A stretch of DNA of 13,037 bases, from positions 1-13,037 of the forward strand of contig SSNU01002966.1 in the NCBI GenBank assembly GCA_012064415.1, written 5' to 3'. This document shows positions 1 to 7,862 of the stretch, in pieces. A model generated the notes under the pieces. It saw nothing but the letters and a program-made list of their open reading frames with translations. It was not told the origin of the DNA and did no database searches. This DNA comes from Gyrodactylus bullatarudis (Eukaryota; Platyhelminthes; Monogenea; Gyrodactylidea; Gyrodactylidae). Every line of letters starts with the position of its first letter. The first letter of the stretch is position 1. A program made the translations under genes and the position numbers.

Positions 1-1216
1 CTTCTCAGGTGTCACAAGTAGACGAATTTAACATTAATAATGTATTGTATTTTCTACTAAATCATTACTTCATTATTTCATGTACATTATTTCAGGATAC
101 AATAAACCTAGGCATACATACTCATATCTCATACATATTAGACCAATCAGAATACAAGATTATCTTCAACAGAGGTTCCAAAAAGGTATATAACAAAATG
201 CGATTCAAAAAATAATTCATAGCATCAACGAATCGGAGCTTTTACCTGTATATTATTTTCTTCCTAGGGCATTAATTACTGATGATAAATGCGCAATTTC
301 CCCTTGGTGAACTATGCAGTTGTAGTGGTATCTTTTTGAGAATAATTATATCTATCATCATACATTGCCCACAATCTAAGAGTATCAAATATCCTAATTT
401 TCTATCCAAAAATAAAACTTTAAAAGTTTATAAAATTAACTAGCCTAGCTACTTTTCTTCTCGAATTATTTATTCACACGCACAAGTATATATTCTATGA
501 ATATGTATTTCAAAATAACTAAAACTTTGTGGGAATATACTTTTTCTAGATTATATTTTTTGACATAAATTGGACTAGAAAATTTTTCTGGCTCAGTGTG
601 TATTCTAACCATCAGAAGGATAAAAATCATTTTTTACAGCTGCAGAGTTGGAATCTTTTGCGCGATAGAATTATTACCAAAGACCTGTAGATCATTCTGA
701 ATCATTCAGAGAGATCTTAGATAGTTTGAAAGCATCATTGTATATGTTAAATGTATCGTCTGTGAAGAAATAACTAGAAAATATTGATTAAATTTTTACA
801 ATTAAATGGCAAATCTCAGAAAGGATTGCTAAAGATTTTATTAAATTTTAAAAATTCGGAAAAATTCTTTTCCCTGCTAGAATAAACAAAACTTTTGTGA
901 ATTGTCCAGTCAAGACTATCATATTTTATCATGTATGCCTATAGAGAATATTTTATTGGCGTACTGAAGAATAAATTCATTCATTACTTTACCTGAAAAT
1001 TCACGATTTCGTTTGATTGACAAGATATTTTTGAAAATACCGTATTCATTACTTTAACATATATGAAAAAGACATAAAAACATTATAATACTTATTTTTT
1101 AAGCATAACATATAGCATTTTTGTATTTTTCTCTTCACTGATCCATCTAGAAATACAAGCCAGACCTATTAGTCGGGTAAGTAACAAATTCATAAATCAC
1201 TGGGTCTCGAAAGAAG
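1..1216. other. AT-rich DNA without a recognisable gene
   Basis: I see no protein-like reading frame, RNA gene or transposon end here. Short open frames are low-complexity and have no family motif. A CCAAT-box match (GACCAATCAG, 141-150) is present but no coding start follows it. A small imperfect hairpin (CTGAA/TTCAG with outer AGATC/GATCT, 689-717) is the only other local structure noted. Confidence 0.6.
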
Positions 1217-1581
1217 ATGGCTGACAGTACATTTAATTTTAATTCCTAAAGGCTTCTTCTTCAAGATGAAAAAGATAGAACCTTGTCAATTTTTTATTTA
1301 TAACAGGCAAGAAAGGAACGCTTCCGAAAATATAACAAGACTAAAGGAAGATTCGATCGAAAATTATTCCTACGGGAATTACATTAAAGATTGACATATC
1401 AGTTAAAATGACTCGATAAATTTTCCCGAACAATTTCACAGGAAGCTCGTCTCATGGGAGTAGGACCGATGAAGAAGACCCTTTCGTTGTAGTTGACGAT
1501 ATTGAAGTTCAAAACCTGGTAAACAGGAAGATGACCAATATCTTACAAATGTCAAGATATCAACTGGATCTCTTGATCTGA
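1217..1581 (+). pseudogene. Decayed coding patch, unknown family
   Basis: This stretch is less AT-rich than its surroundings and shows protein-like frames broken by stops. An ATG at 1217 in good context (AAGATGGC) opens MADSTFNFNS and then stops. The same frame reopens at 1304-1387 with a basic peptide containing KERFRKYNKTKGRFDRK. A second frame is open from 1420 to 1581 (53 codons) and contains SHGSRTDEEDPFVVVDDIEV. Splice-like sites are present: TTTATAACAG before 1307 and TTTCACAG before 1442. These could be short exons of a real gene or, more likely, an eroded transposon ORF. I recognise no family. Confidence 0.3.
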
Positions 1582-2145
1582 GAGTAAATTACTATTCTAA
1601 AAGCAAAATTATCCCAAATTATGGCAATACTCATATTTCCCACAAGCATCATAGAATTTCGCGATTTATTTTTATATTCTTTTACTGTAAAAAATTATTG
1701 AAATGTTCAATGAGTAAATTTCTATATTTAATCACGAAACATTATGAATAGAACTTACCTTTAGCTATATTATATTATTCCCTTTCATTGTGAAAATTCT
1801 AATCAGCATTTTAAGCTTACAAAAGACATTGAAGATCAGTGGTGAAAAATATTACTCAATAATTGAATGGAAAATAGTATTCTTTAATGAACATTTAACT
1901 CATTTCATATGAGTCATATTTTCAGAATTTCTTATACTCAGATTTAAACAGTCAACTTGCATGTTTTTCTGAATTTAATGGTATTCAAATTGTTACTTTC
2001 ATTTACTATTTTTAAGATAGAAAAATAATGTTGTTTTGTACAATCACATGAATTAGAGAAAAAGGACGATACTCACTGGTCAACTGATCGTAACATTCAG
2101 CATAGAATTTTCAAAATTGGTTTGACTGTCAGCCAAGAAAGTACA
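1582..2145. other. AT-rich DNA, nothing recognised
   Basis: This stretch has dense stops in all frames and no terminal repeats, RNA-like structures or promoter motifs that I can defend. Confidence 0.5.
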
Positions 2146-2169
2146 TTAACCCTTTTAGTGCCGATGGAC

Positions 2170-2200
2170 ATACAGGTGGGAACCGTATTTGTGGAGTGTA
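2170..2200 (+). repeat. Left internal inverted repeat of the piggyBac-type element
   Basis: This 31-bp arm begins ATACAGGTGGGAACCG and ends GGAGTGTA. It matches the reverse complement of 2595-2625 at 30 of 31 positions, the difference being T against C in the CGTATTYGTGG part. In autonomous piggyBac elements such subterminal repeats help bind transposase; here that role is inferred from position only. Confidence 0.8.
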
Positions 2201-2594
2201 AAATCACACCTCCGTACTATATTCACACTTTTTTTAAATAAATAAATTGTCATTGTACTTTGAAGTAGGTCTATTAGGATCCTGGTATAAATTTTTGTCT
2301 GAAAATTCTAATAAGTTGGGAATTTTAGATCAATCGATAGAGAATTAAATTTTGAACAGAATGGTATCGTATATTGGGAAGGGGGTTATTTTTTATAAGC
2401 TTAAAATCAGATTAATGTCGTGCCAAATAAAATGAAAGAGGATAATTACAGGTGACCAATGCATTTTTTAATTTAATTACATCTTTTGTTAACTTGTAAC
2501 ATGAAATAAACCTTGAAATGCAAAACCTAATATGTTCCCTTCGCCACGTTAAAGAGTGAGAAATAATAATTTAGTCTATTATTATAATTAATAA

Positions 2595-2625
2595 TACACT
2601 CCACGAATACGGTTCCCACCTGTAT
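2595..2625 (-). repeat. Right internal inverted repeat of the piggyBac-type element
   Basis: This is the reverse-complement partner of 2170-2200 with one mismatch. It lies 180 bp inside the right terminus, much further in than the left arm. Confidence 0.8.
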
Positions 2626-2809
2626 ATGTTTATTTTGCAAATTTTTTGAACCTTCATAACTCTACCAGTTTGATAGGTTTCTGAATCAATTAAAGTTTAA
2701 ATTGAAGCCCACAATATGAACCTGCATTAGTAATATTTTTGGCCAAATAACTTGGTATCTTCATAGCTTTATAAAAATTGTGAAATAGTCTCGGCACCAA
2801 AGGGGTTAA

Positions 2810-3826
2810 GGTATAATTAATTTTTCTCATCGGGTAAAATGATTTTATTCTGATGATTTTGATAATTAAAAAATGTTTTTAATATTTATTATTTGAGTTG
2901 TATAATTACTTCAAAGTAGTTATGCTATTTTTAATTCTATTATGAATAATTCTTAAATCAGAACAAATCACAAAAAGTTATTTAATTGAGATAACGACTT
3001 GTATGAAGCCTTATGGAGTTGGAATCTCAAATATTTTTCTTTCGAGTTTTGTAACAGAGAATTTTTATCAATTTTCAAAGTGTAAAGTTGATCATGTTGT
3101 TTTAGATTCAAATTTAAATAAGAAAATCAAAGGCTCTTGTGACTTGTCAAGTTATATTTAACTCTGGATGGAATCTCTATAATAAATCTAGATGCCTCTT
3201 TTATTGATATATATTAAACCAATTTTAAACATTATCCCGGGATACTCAAATTAGGACTTCTTGGTCAATTTTACTTCTTGAAATTTTCTGAAATTTTGAA
3301 ATGAGCCAAAATCTAATCTCACTCGTTAAATCAATAAAAATTGCACATTAAAATTTTAATAGCTCAAAGGTTTAAGAAAGTCCAGATTCTTCTAAAAATT
3401 GTAACTTATTCCTAACGGAATCAATAAATCTTGGTAAGAAATCATAACTTTATATTGACTAGTCGTAGATTCTAGATATGGAAAAACAAAACAGATTGTA
3501 AACCGTATTTTAAAATCATCCCTCTTTATAAAAGTGAAAATTTTCAGTCGATTTTCTTTTGATACTTCATCCAAATGGTGGATTGGAAATCGAATTTTAT
3601 CTCATGATTAAAATTTTTCTGCTTAAAAAGAATGAAAAAGAGGAATTAAAGTTATTTCAAAATTCATTTTTAACATGTTCGTCTTAATTTATGCTATCAA
3701 AAAAAAGAAAATTTTTTAAAGAAAATCCAACTTGCACCTCTCCACCCCCTACACATTCCTTCAATACACATTGAATTTTTCTATCTCTCTCATATTATTT
3801 TTCATACGAAAATGATGAATATACCA
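2810..3826. other. AT-rich DNA, nothing recognised
   Basis: There are no credible coding frames. A minus-strand open frame at 3392-3574 has no family motif and looks like chance. A pyrimidine/C-rich stretch around 3731-3760 (CTCTCCACCCCCTACACATT) precedes the G/GT-rich tract that follows. Confidence 0.5.
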
Positions 3827-3859
3827 GTGGGTGGGGGTGTGTGGAAGTTAGGGTGTGTG
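3827..3859 (+). repeat. G/GT-rich low-complexity tract
   Basis: The tract begins GTGGGTGGGGGTGTGTGG and continues with a GTTAGGGTGTGTG part. It gives four G-runs of at least two on the plus strand, so a two-layer G-quadruplex is possible on paper. It stands out against the roughly 70% AT background and lies about 600 bp upstream of the HTH gene. It could equally be a decayed (GT)n microsatellite. Confidence 0.5.
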
Positions 3860-4332
3860 CATTTCGAAATTGAAATGAATGATTTTTTTTCTACTTGAAA
3901 ATCAATATTTTTCTACATAATTTTGTATTTCAAGTTTTTTTTCATCGTATACACCAAAATAATCAGTATGTATGTGAATAATCATAGACGAATCTATCTT
4001 TTTAAGATGAATGAATACATATCCAGATATAAGGATGGGGTAGAAATATTTTTTTGTACGGTTGTATAGATAGTTATTTATCTGTCTCTCTACCTCTTGG
4101 TGTGTGTATTTGAAAAATAAAATTAAGAAATTAAAATTATTTTTTTAAGAAAGAAATGTTGAAAATAATATTTCTATACCAAGTCAGAGAAGAGAAGAAA
4201 AAAGTTAAAGATGTAAATTGGGTTGGATAAAGTAAATGAGGGAGGGGTAGTGGATTTTCTAGCAGTACGAAGAATAGACAATAGTCCTGTGTGTATCATT
4301 TCGATATAGTTTATCCAAAGTTAACATTCAAA
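3860..4332. other. AT-rich upstream region of the HTH gene
   Basis: The region contains short CT- and GT-rich runs (for example CTGTCTCTCTACCTCTTGG near 4081) and a G/A-rich run, GAGGGAGGGGTAGTGG, near 4238. No open frame or transposon terminus was found. Confidence 0.45.
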
Positions 4333-4373
4333 TCTGATTGGTTGACTGGAGAATAAGGTATTCTGATTGGTTG
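4333..4373 (-). promoter_or_regulatory. Two CCAAT boxes upstream of the HTH gene
   Basis: The 12-mer TCTGATTGGTTG occurs at 4333-4344 and again at 4362-4373. Its reverse complement is CAACCAATCAGA, which matches the NF-Y site consensus (RRCCAATCAG). The two sites have the same orientation, start 29 bp apart and end about 107 and 78 bp upstream of the ATG at 4451. That is the usual range for CCAAT boxes in animal promoters. No TATA box is obvious between them and the start codon. The sequence match is direct; regulatory use is inferred. Confidence 0.6.
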
Positions 4374-4450
4374 TTTGAAATTCAATTCAGTTCTATTTCG
4401 AAAATATTCTTCAAATTTCTTTATCAAGGTCAAAAGTAAAATTGAAAAAA

Positions 4451-4972
4451 ATGGCTCCTTATCGAAAGTATGATAGGAGGATACGTGCTGAAACTCTTAG
4501 ACTCTATCAGAATGGAGAGCCGTGGATGGAATTTGCCAAAATGTCCAACATACCATATACCACTGCGTATGCATGGATCAGATCGAATCGTGAAAATCCC
4601 AAGCCAAAGGGAGGAAATAATCGTTCAAAGAAAAATCAGGAAATTCTTGAATATCTGATAGAATTCTTGAAAGAGTGTAACGGCAAGGCAACCTTGAGAC
4701 AATGCCAAGAGTCGATTGAGTCCAAGTTTTCCCTCAGAGTCTCATTATCTTCCATACAGAATTGGTTGGTTCGTGAGATTCCCTGCATGACGAATAAGAG
4801 TCCCGATGTGAATCTTCTTGTAAATAATTCCACTCTCAACCTATCAGAATTGAATGATAAAGTTAATGACACTAGTGAGGTGTTGGCAGAGTCCTCAGCC
4901 ATTAACCAAGAAAGTGTACAAACTAAAAAACAGTCCCGGAAACAACTCAATCCTAGAAAGATTATCTATTAA
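4451..4972 (+). CDS. Stand-alone double helix-turn-helix protein, Tc1/IS630-type DNA-binding region without a catalytic domain
   Basis: This is an uninterrupted 173-codon frame. The start at 4451 is chosen because it is the first ATG and has A at -3 and G at +4 (AAAATGG). Residues about 8-45 form a first homeodomain-like HTH; its recognition helix includes NIPYTTAYAWIRS. A basic linker NPKPKGGNNRSKK (49-61) follows. Residues about 62-108 form a second HTH (NQEILEYLIEFLKE ... SLSSIQNWLVRE). This bipartite layout with a basic GG linker is that of the N-terminal DNA-binding part of Tc1/mariner/IS630-like transposases. No DDE/D catalytic domain follows. The last 60 residues are polar, rich in N, S and K, and the protein simply ends. 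It has its own CCAAT boxes and polyadenylation signal, so it looks like a complete single-exon gene. Either it is a domesticated DNA-binding domain or a truncated transposase; function is unknown. Confidence 0.7.
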   Translation: MAPYRKYDRRIRAETLRLYQNGEPWMEFAKMSNIPYTTAYAWIRSNRENPKPKGGNNRSKKNQEILEYLIEFLKECNGKATLRQCQESIESKFSLRVSLSSIQNWLVREIPCMTNKSPDVNLLVNNSTLNLSELNDKVNDTSEVLAESSAINQESVQTKKQSRKQLNPRKIIY

Positions 4973-5002
4973 AGTTAAATTTTATATATATATATCCACT
5001 AA

Positions 5003-5008
5003 AATAAA
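5003..5008 (+). terminator. Polyadenylation signal of the HTH gene
   Basis: AATAAA lies 31 bp past the stop codon at 4970-4972, after a short (TA)n run (about 4984-4995). This spacing gives a very short 3' UTR and makes the gene look self-contained. Confidence 0.5.
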
Positions 5009-5817
5009 TGAAATATAATCTATTTTTTATTCACTATGAAAAAATACAACTTGGGCCAAATATTGAAGGTAAAAAACGAATAAATTCCATGTATTTTCAC
5101 CACTAATTTCTCTTGTAGCTTAAATCTACCTATCGATAGTTCCAGTTGACTTCAAATTGCAACAGGTTCAATAGGTTTTCAATTTTTCACACACATCCTT
5201 CTTGTCTGTAATGTCTCTTGAGCTAATCTTCTTCTTCTTCATTATAGAGAAAGCTAAAAATTCTCTAAAATATGCTCCAGAATGAATCAAATTGAATATC
5301 GCTACTTCCAGAGTTTACGATAATTACAAGCTTGCTAATACAAGTTATCGTGATGTTCACGAATCTGATCCCAAAACTAAATTTACTTGTCTGCCAGCTA
5401 TAATTTTCAACAGAAAACTAACGAGTTTTTCTTGCATCCAACACGAAAAATAAATGAAAACCAAATTTTGATAGTGTTAGTGTTACACCTGCAAGCGGAA
5501 AGCGATCGAAAGTAGGATCTCAAAGATTTGATTCAGCATATTTGATTTCTTTGTCTTATTTTGATCCTAAAAACTCTATTTTTGATCACTCTCACCTTGA
5601 AATGGAGATTTGAAAAATTCCATAATTTTCGAAAAAAATTGATTTTTTCAAAATGGTGAACCTTGTGATCTGGATCCAAAAAGTGTTGATCGATTTCGAT
5701 TTATAGATAAAAAATTGACATTTTTCCATTCATCATAAATTTAAATCTTCTTATGAACTAGGTTTATTTCCTGATTGTTGAACAATAATCTTGAATTTTT
5801 TCATGCTAAAAAATTTT
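5009..5817. other. AT-rich DNA, nothing recognised
   Basis: There is no ORF of protein-like composition on either strand and no continuation of the HTH gene into a transposase catalytic domain. A small CTT-rich run (ATCTTCTTCTTCTTC, about 5226-5240) is the only simple repeat seen. Confidence 0.5.
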
Positions 5818-5877
5818 AGTTTTTATCAACTGTAAAAGTTTAGATAAAAACAAGTTATTCTCTTATAAATTAATTTA

Positions 5878-6087
5878 GGGTTTTAAGGGAAATAATAGTG
5901 GTTGACAGGGGTATTTTGAAAAATGCCGGGACACACCACTTTTTTTGAAAAATGCCATGATTTTCTGACACTATTTTGAAAAATGCCGGGACACACCGGA
6001 ATATTTTTGAAAAATGCCATGAAATTTTTCAATTTTTTCAAATTCTCTATCTTGATGTAAGTTTGCTTTGTTTTTTTCTTGATATCC
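5878..6087 (+). repeat. Left terminal inverted repeat of the MULE
   Basis: The 210-bp arm ends at CTTGATATCC and pairs with 7145-7319. It contains four GAAAAATGCC units (5918-5927, 5947-5956, 5978-5987, 6009-6018). The first and third are followed by GGGACACACC, the second and fourth by ATGA. The right arm has only three units, so the arm is longer by one duplicated block. Open frames on both strands here are by-products of the repeat. Confidence 0.85.
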
Positions 6088-6289
6088 AAGATTCAAATAT
6101 AACTATAATTAATTTCATTTTAATCAGTTTTCCACTGTACATGTATGAAATTTCAACGCTGTTCTTTTTCAGAATGCCTTTAAAAGAGTTGCCAAGATTC
6201 CTCAATTCAAGAAATTACGAAAAAAACATAAGAAAATAGTCGATGGATCCAAATTTATTCAACAAATTTTTCACAAAATTTTTTCTGCC

Positions 6290-7063
6290 TCAGATCTGAA
6301 TCTCTTTTACTTTGGCCGTCCTCGCTGAGAGATCTTGTCTCGGAATTCCGTTATGCTCGCCGTATAATTCACACGAGCATTTATTGATACCAATGTCAAC
6401 GTTCCTATATACCTTTTGGTTGGGTTTGTCATTATATTAAAAAATTATATCAACTCATTTTTTATGTATATCAGATTCTATATGTTAAATTTAATCTCTT
6501 TAATAAATGTTATGATTTCAAAAAAAAAAATTCGAAAGGTCTTGACCAACACGGAAATTTTTCTCGTTAACGGATGGGAAAACATCCATGGTCCGTGCAA
6601 TCCCAAGAATCTTATCGAAAATCTTTGTGAAATAATCTGTGTATAACTCATTTGTTTGTGCATAAAGTCTTGAGCGTTCTGTGTAAATGCTTCCGAGCTT
6701 GTTCACGAATTGATATAGAAAATTGAACGGGTGACAGCCTCTTATGTCTTTTAGGAAACTGTTAGTTGACTCTGCAATATTCGACGTGAGATTTCCATAG
6801 CGGCACTTAGGAAAAGCATGTTCTGCCCAATTTGAAGGATCGATTTCCTCTAAGTAATCAGCTACAGAGGAGTTTTTGAGTCGAATTTGGGCCATTAAGG
6901 TGTCGAATTCTCTTTTTTCTGTTTCCCTGGCGGTCTTGAAAAGCAAGAAATTGACTCTCCTGTTGAAGTTCAGTTGAAATTCGCAGTCATCTTTCTTGCA
7001 TTTAACACTGTAGAACGAAGAAGTGGTTTTCGCAACTCTGTCTAGTGGTGCGGAGAAAGGTTT
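6290..7063 (-). pseudogene. MULE transposase remnant: N-terminal zinc-binding piece fused to C-terminal part, degenerate SWIM finger
   Basis: On the minus strand a frame is open from 7063 to the stop at 6518-6520 (181 codons, no convincing ATG). Its start (SSFYSVKCKKDDCEF, with C-x4-C) resembles the DNA-binding N-terminus of MuDR-type transposases. It runs almost at once into the conserved C-terminal block: DPSNWAEHAFPKCRYGNLTS, then NIAESTNSFLKDIRG. The region between these that should hold the DDE catalytic core is missing, so this is an internal-deletion product. After an 11-base A run and about 80 bp of AT-rich DNA, a second frame (6403-6290) carries NVDIGINKCSCELYGEHNGI followed by PRQDLSA. 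This matches a SWIM zinc finger (CxC...PCxH) whose later ligands have changed to PR and D. The AT-rich gap could be an intron or an insertion. It cannot be an active transposase. Confidence 0.75.
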
Positions 7064-7144
7064 TTAGGGGGTTTGGTTGTTTGATGGGGGATTATTTATG
7101 TAAAGAATCGTAGCCTCATAGGGATTACTAATACCTTGACAACA

Positions 7145-7319
7145 GGATATCAAGACAAAAACTAAGCAAACTTACATCATTTAGATAGAGAATTTGAAAA
7201 AATTGAAAAATTTCATGGTATTTTTCAAAAATATTCCGGTGTGTCCCGGCATTTTTCAAAAAAATCATGGCATTTTTCAAAATACCCCTGTCAACCACTA
7301 TTATTTCCCTAAATAACCC
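7145..7319 (-). repeat. Right terminal inverted repeat of the MULE
   Basis: The 175-bp arm is the reverse-complement counterpart of 5878-6087. Read inward from 7319 it has the same order of features: AGGGAAATAATAGTGG, three copies of the GAAAAATGCC-type unit (one changed to GAAAAATACC), one GGGACACACC, then the shared inner part ending CTTGATATCC. Small indels separate the two arms, so the insertion is not very recent. Confidence 0.85.
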
Positions 7320-7403
7320 ATAAATTTAATTTGATAAAAACTGAATCTTTATTGCTAAAATCATATCATGTGGAAGTGCTTTTGAATTCAAAATTCAATA
7401 GTA

Positions 7404-7560
7404 GGAAGAGAATATATTAAATCACTAGATGTACATTTCTAAAAGGATCATCAGTAGTGTCACTTTTAAAATGATATAATTTAAAAAGGTCAATGAATAT
7501 AATAATTTAAAAATTCTCAAAGAAGTAGTGAAGGGAGAAAAATAAACAGAATAAAATATC
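7404..7560 (-). repeat. Dispersed repeat copy A (Penelope-like 3'-end sequence)
   Basis: This segment aligns over about 150 bp, with the same orientation and many substitutions, to 11738-11890. The best-conserved part is the hammerhead-like core at 7423-7459; flanking A/T runs and a loosely shared 3' portion also align. Copy B sits just downstream of a GIY-YIG endonuclease remnant, so copy A is probably a solo or truncated 3' end of the same Penelope-like family. No endonuclease remnant was found next to copy A. Confidence 0.55.
7423..7459 (-). ncRNA. Hammerhead-ribozyme-like motif, copy A
   Basis: Read on the minus strand: CACTA, CTGATGA, TCCTTTTA, GAAA, TGTACA, TC, TAGTG. CTGATGA and GAAA are the invariant hammerhead core. 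CACTA and TAGTG form a perfect 5-bp stem I. TGTACA can form a very short stem III followed by the UH cleavage position (here UC). The 8-nt stem II region has little pairing, so activity is doubtful. Minimal hammerheads with a tiny stem III are known from Penelope-like retroelements. Confidence 0.5.
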
Positions 7561-7603
7561 GCTCGGGTCAAGTGAATTATGATAGAAAATTTTATAAAAA
7601 TGC

Positions 7604-7744
7604 TTAAGCTATCAAAATTATGTCTTGATATGTCTTCGTGTTACTTGAAATAACAAAAATTAGTTTTCGTGATTTGAATTGCCACCATAGATTTTGCCAC
7701 CGATTCTCCAGAAGTATGATAAAACATCATTTATGATAGCTTAA
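7604..7744. mobile_element. Tiny inverted-repeat element (possible MITE)
   Basis: TTAAGCTATCA (7604-7614) and TGATAGCTTAA (7734-7744) are a perfect 11-bp inverted pair. The similarity continues imperfectly inward for about 34 bp on each side. The outermost TTAA on both sides could be a target duplication. No coding content is present. It could instead be a chance palindrome in AT-rich DNA; the family is not recognised. Confidence 0.35.
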
Positions 7745-7862
7745 AAGAGAGGGAATAATTCATGCATTCAAATTATACTTATTTTTGTTTTAATCAAATA
7801 ATTTGATTGAACACTTTCGAATATTCATGAACTCACAAAGTAACCAGTCAATATTTATCACA

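Larger units (their letters stand above)
2146..2809. mobile_element. piggyBac-type non-autonomous element (MITE) flanked by TTAA
   Basis: The element body is 2150-2805 (656 bp), bounded by TTAA at 2146-2149 and 2806-2809. TTAA is the target duplication typical of piggyBac elements. The left terminus reads CCCTTTTAGTGCCGA and the right terminus, on the opposite strand, CCCCTTTGGTGCCGA. That gives an imperfect terminal inverted repeat of about 15 bp starting with the CCC usual for the superfamily. A second, 31-bp inverted repeat pair (2170-2200 and 2595-2625, one mismatch) lies inside. It sits about 20 bp from the left end but about 180 bp from the right end, an asymmetry known for piggyBac. 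The interior has no coding capacity, so mobility would need a transposase supplied elsewhere. Confidence 0.75.
5878..7319 (-). mobile_element. MULE (Mutator-like) DNA transposon, internally deleted copy
   Basis: Two long, near-identical inverted termini (5878-6087 and 7145-7319) enclose a minus-strand remnant of a MULE transposase. Both ends start with GGGTT followed within a few bases by AGGGAAATAATAGTGG when read inward. The flanks ATTAATTTA (5869-5877) and ATAAATTTA (7320-7328) agree at 8 of 9 positions as direct repeats, consistent with the 8-10 bp target duplications of MULEs. They are also nearly palindromic, and a 12-bp inverted pair (AGTTTTTATCAA 5818-5829, its complement 7331-7342) lies just outside. 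The true ends could therefore be further out. At about 1.4 kb it is far too short for an autonomous MULE, and the transposase lacks its catalytic core. Confidence 0.75.

Noticed and set aside
689..717. Small imperfect hairpin in the left region
   Set aside because: The stem is short and interrupted; such structures are expected by chance in 13 kb of AT-rich DNA.
2853..2859. Plus-strand CTGATGA as a hammerhead
   Set aside because: No GAAA or stem partners follow at the required spacing.
4470..4950. Alternative-frame ORFs overlapping the HTH gene
   Set aside because: They are shadows of the well-supported 173-codon frame, with no motifs and no sensible starts.
5875..5880. TTTAGGG at the MULE end as telomeric repeat
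   Set aside because: It is a single occurrence, part of the transposon terminus, not a tandem array.
5883..6239. Open frames on both strands over the left MULE terminus
   Set aside because: They arise from the repeated GAAAAATGCC units and have no protein-family features.
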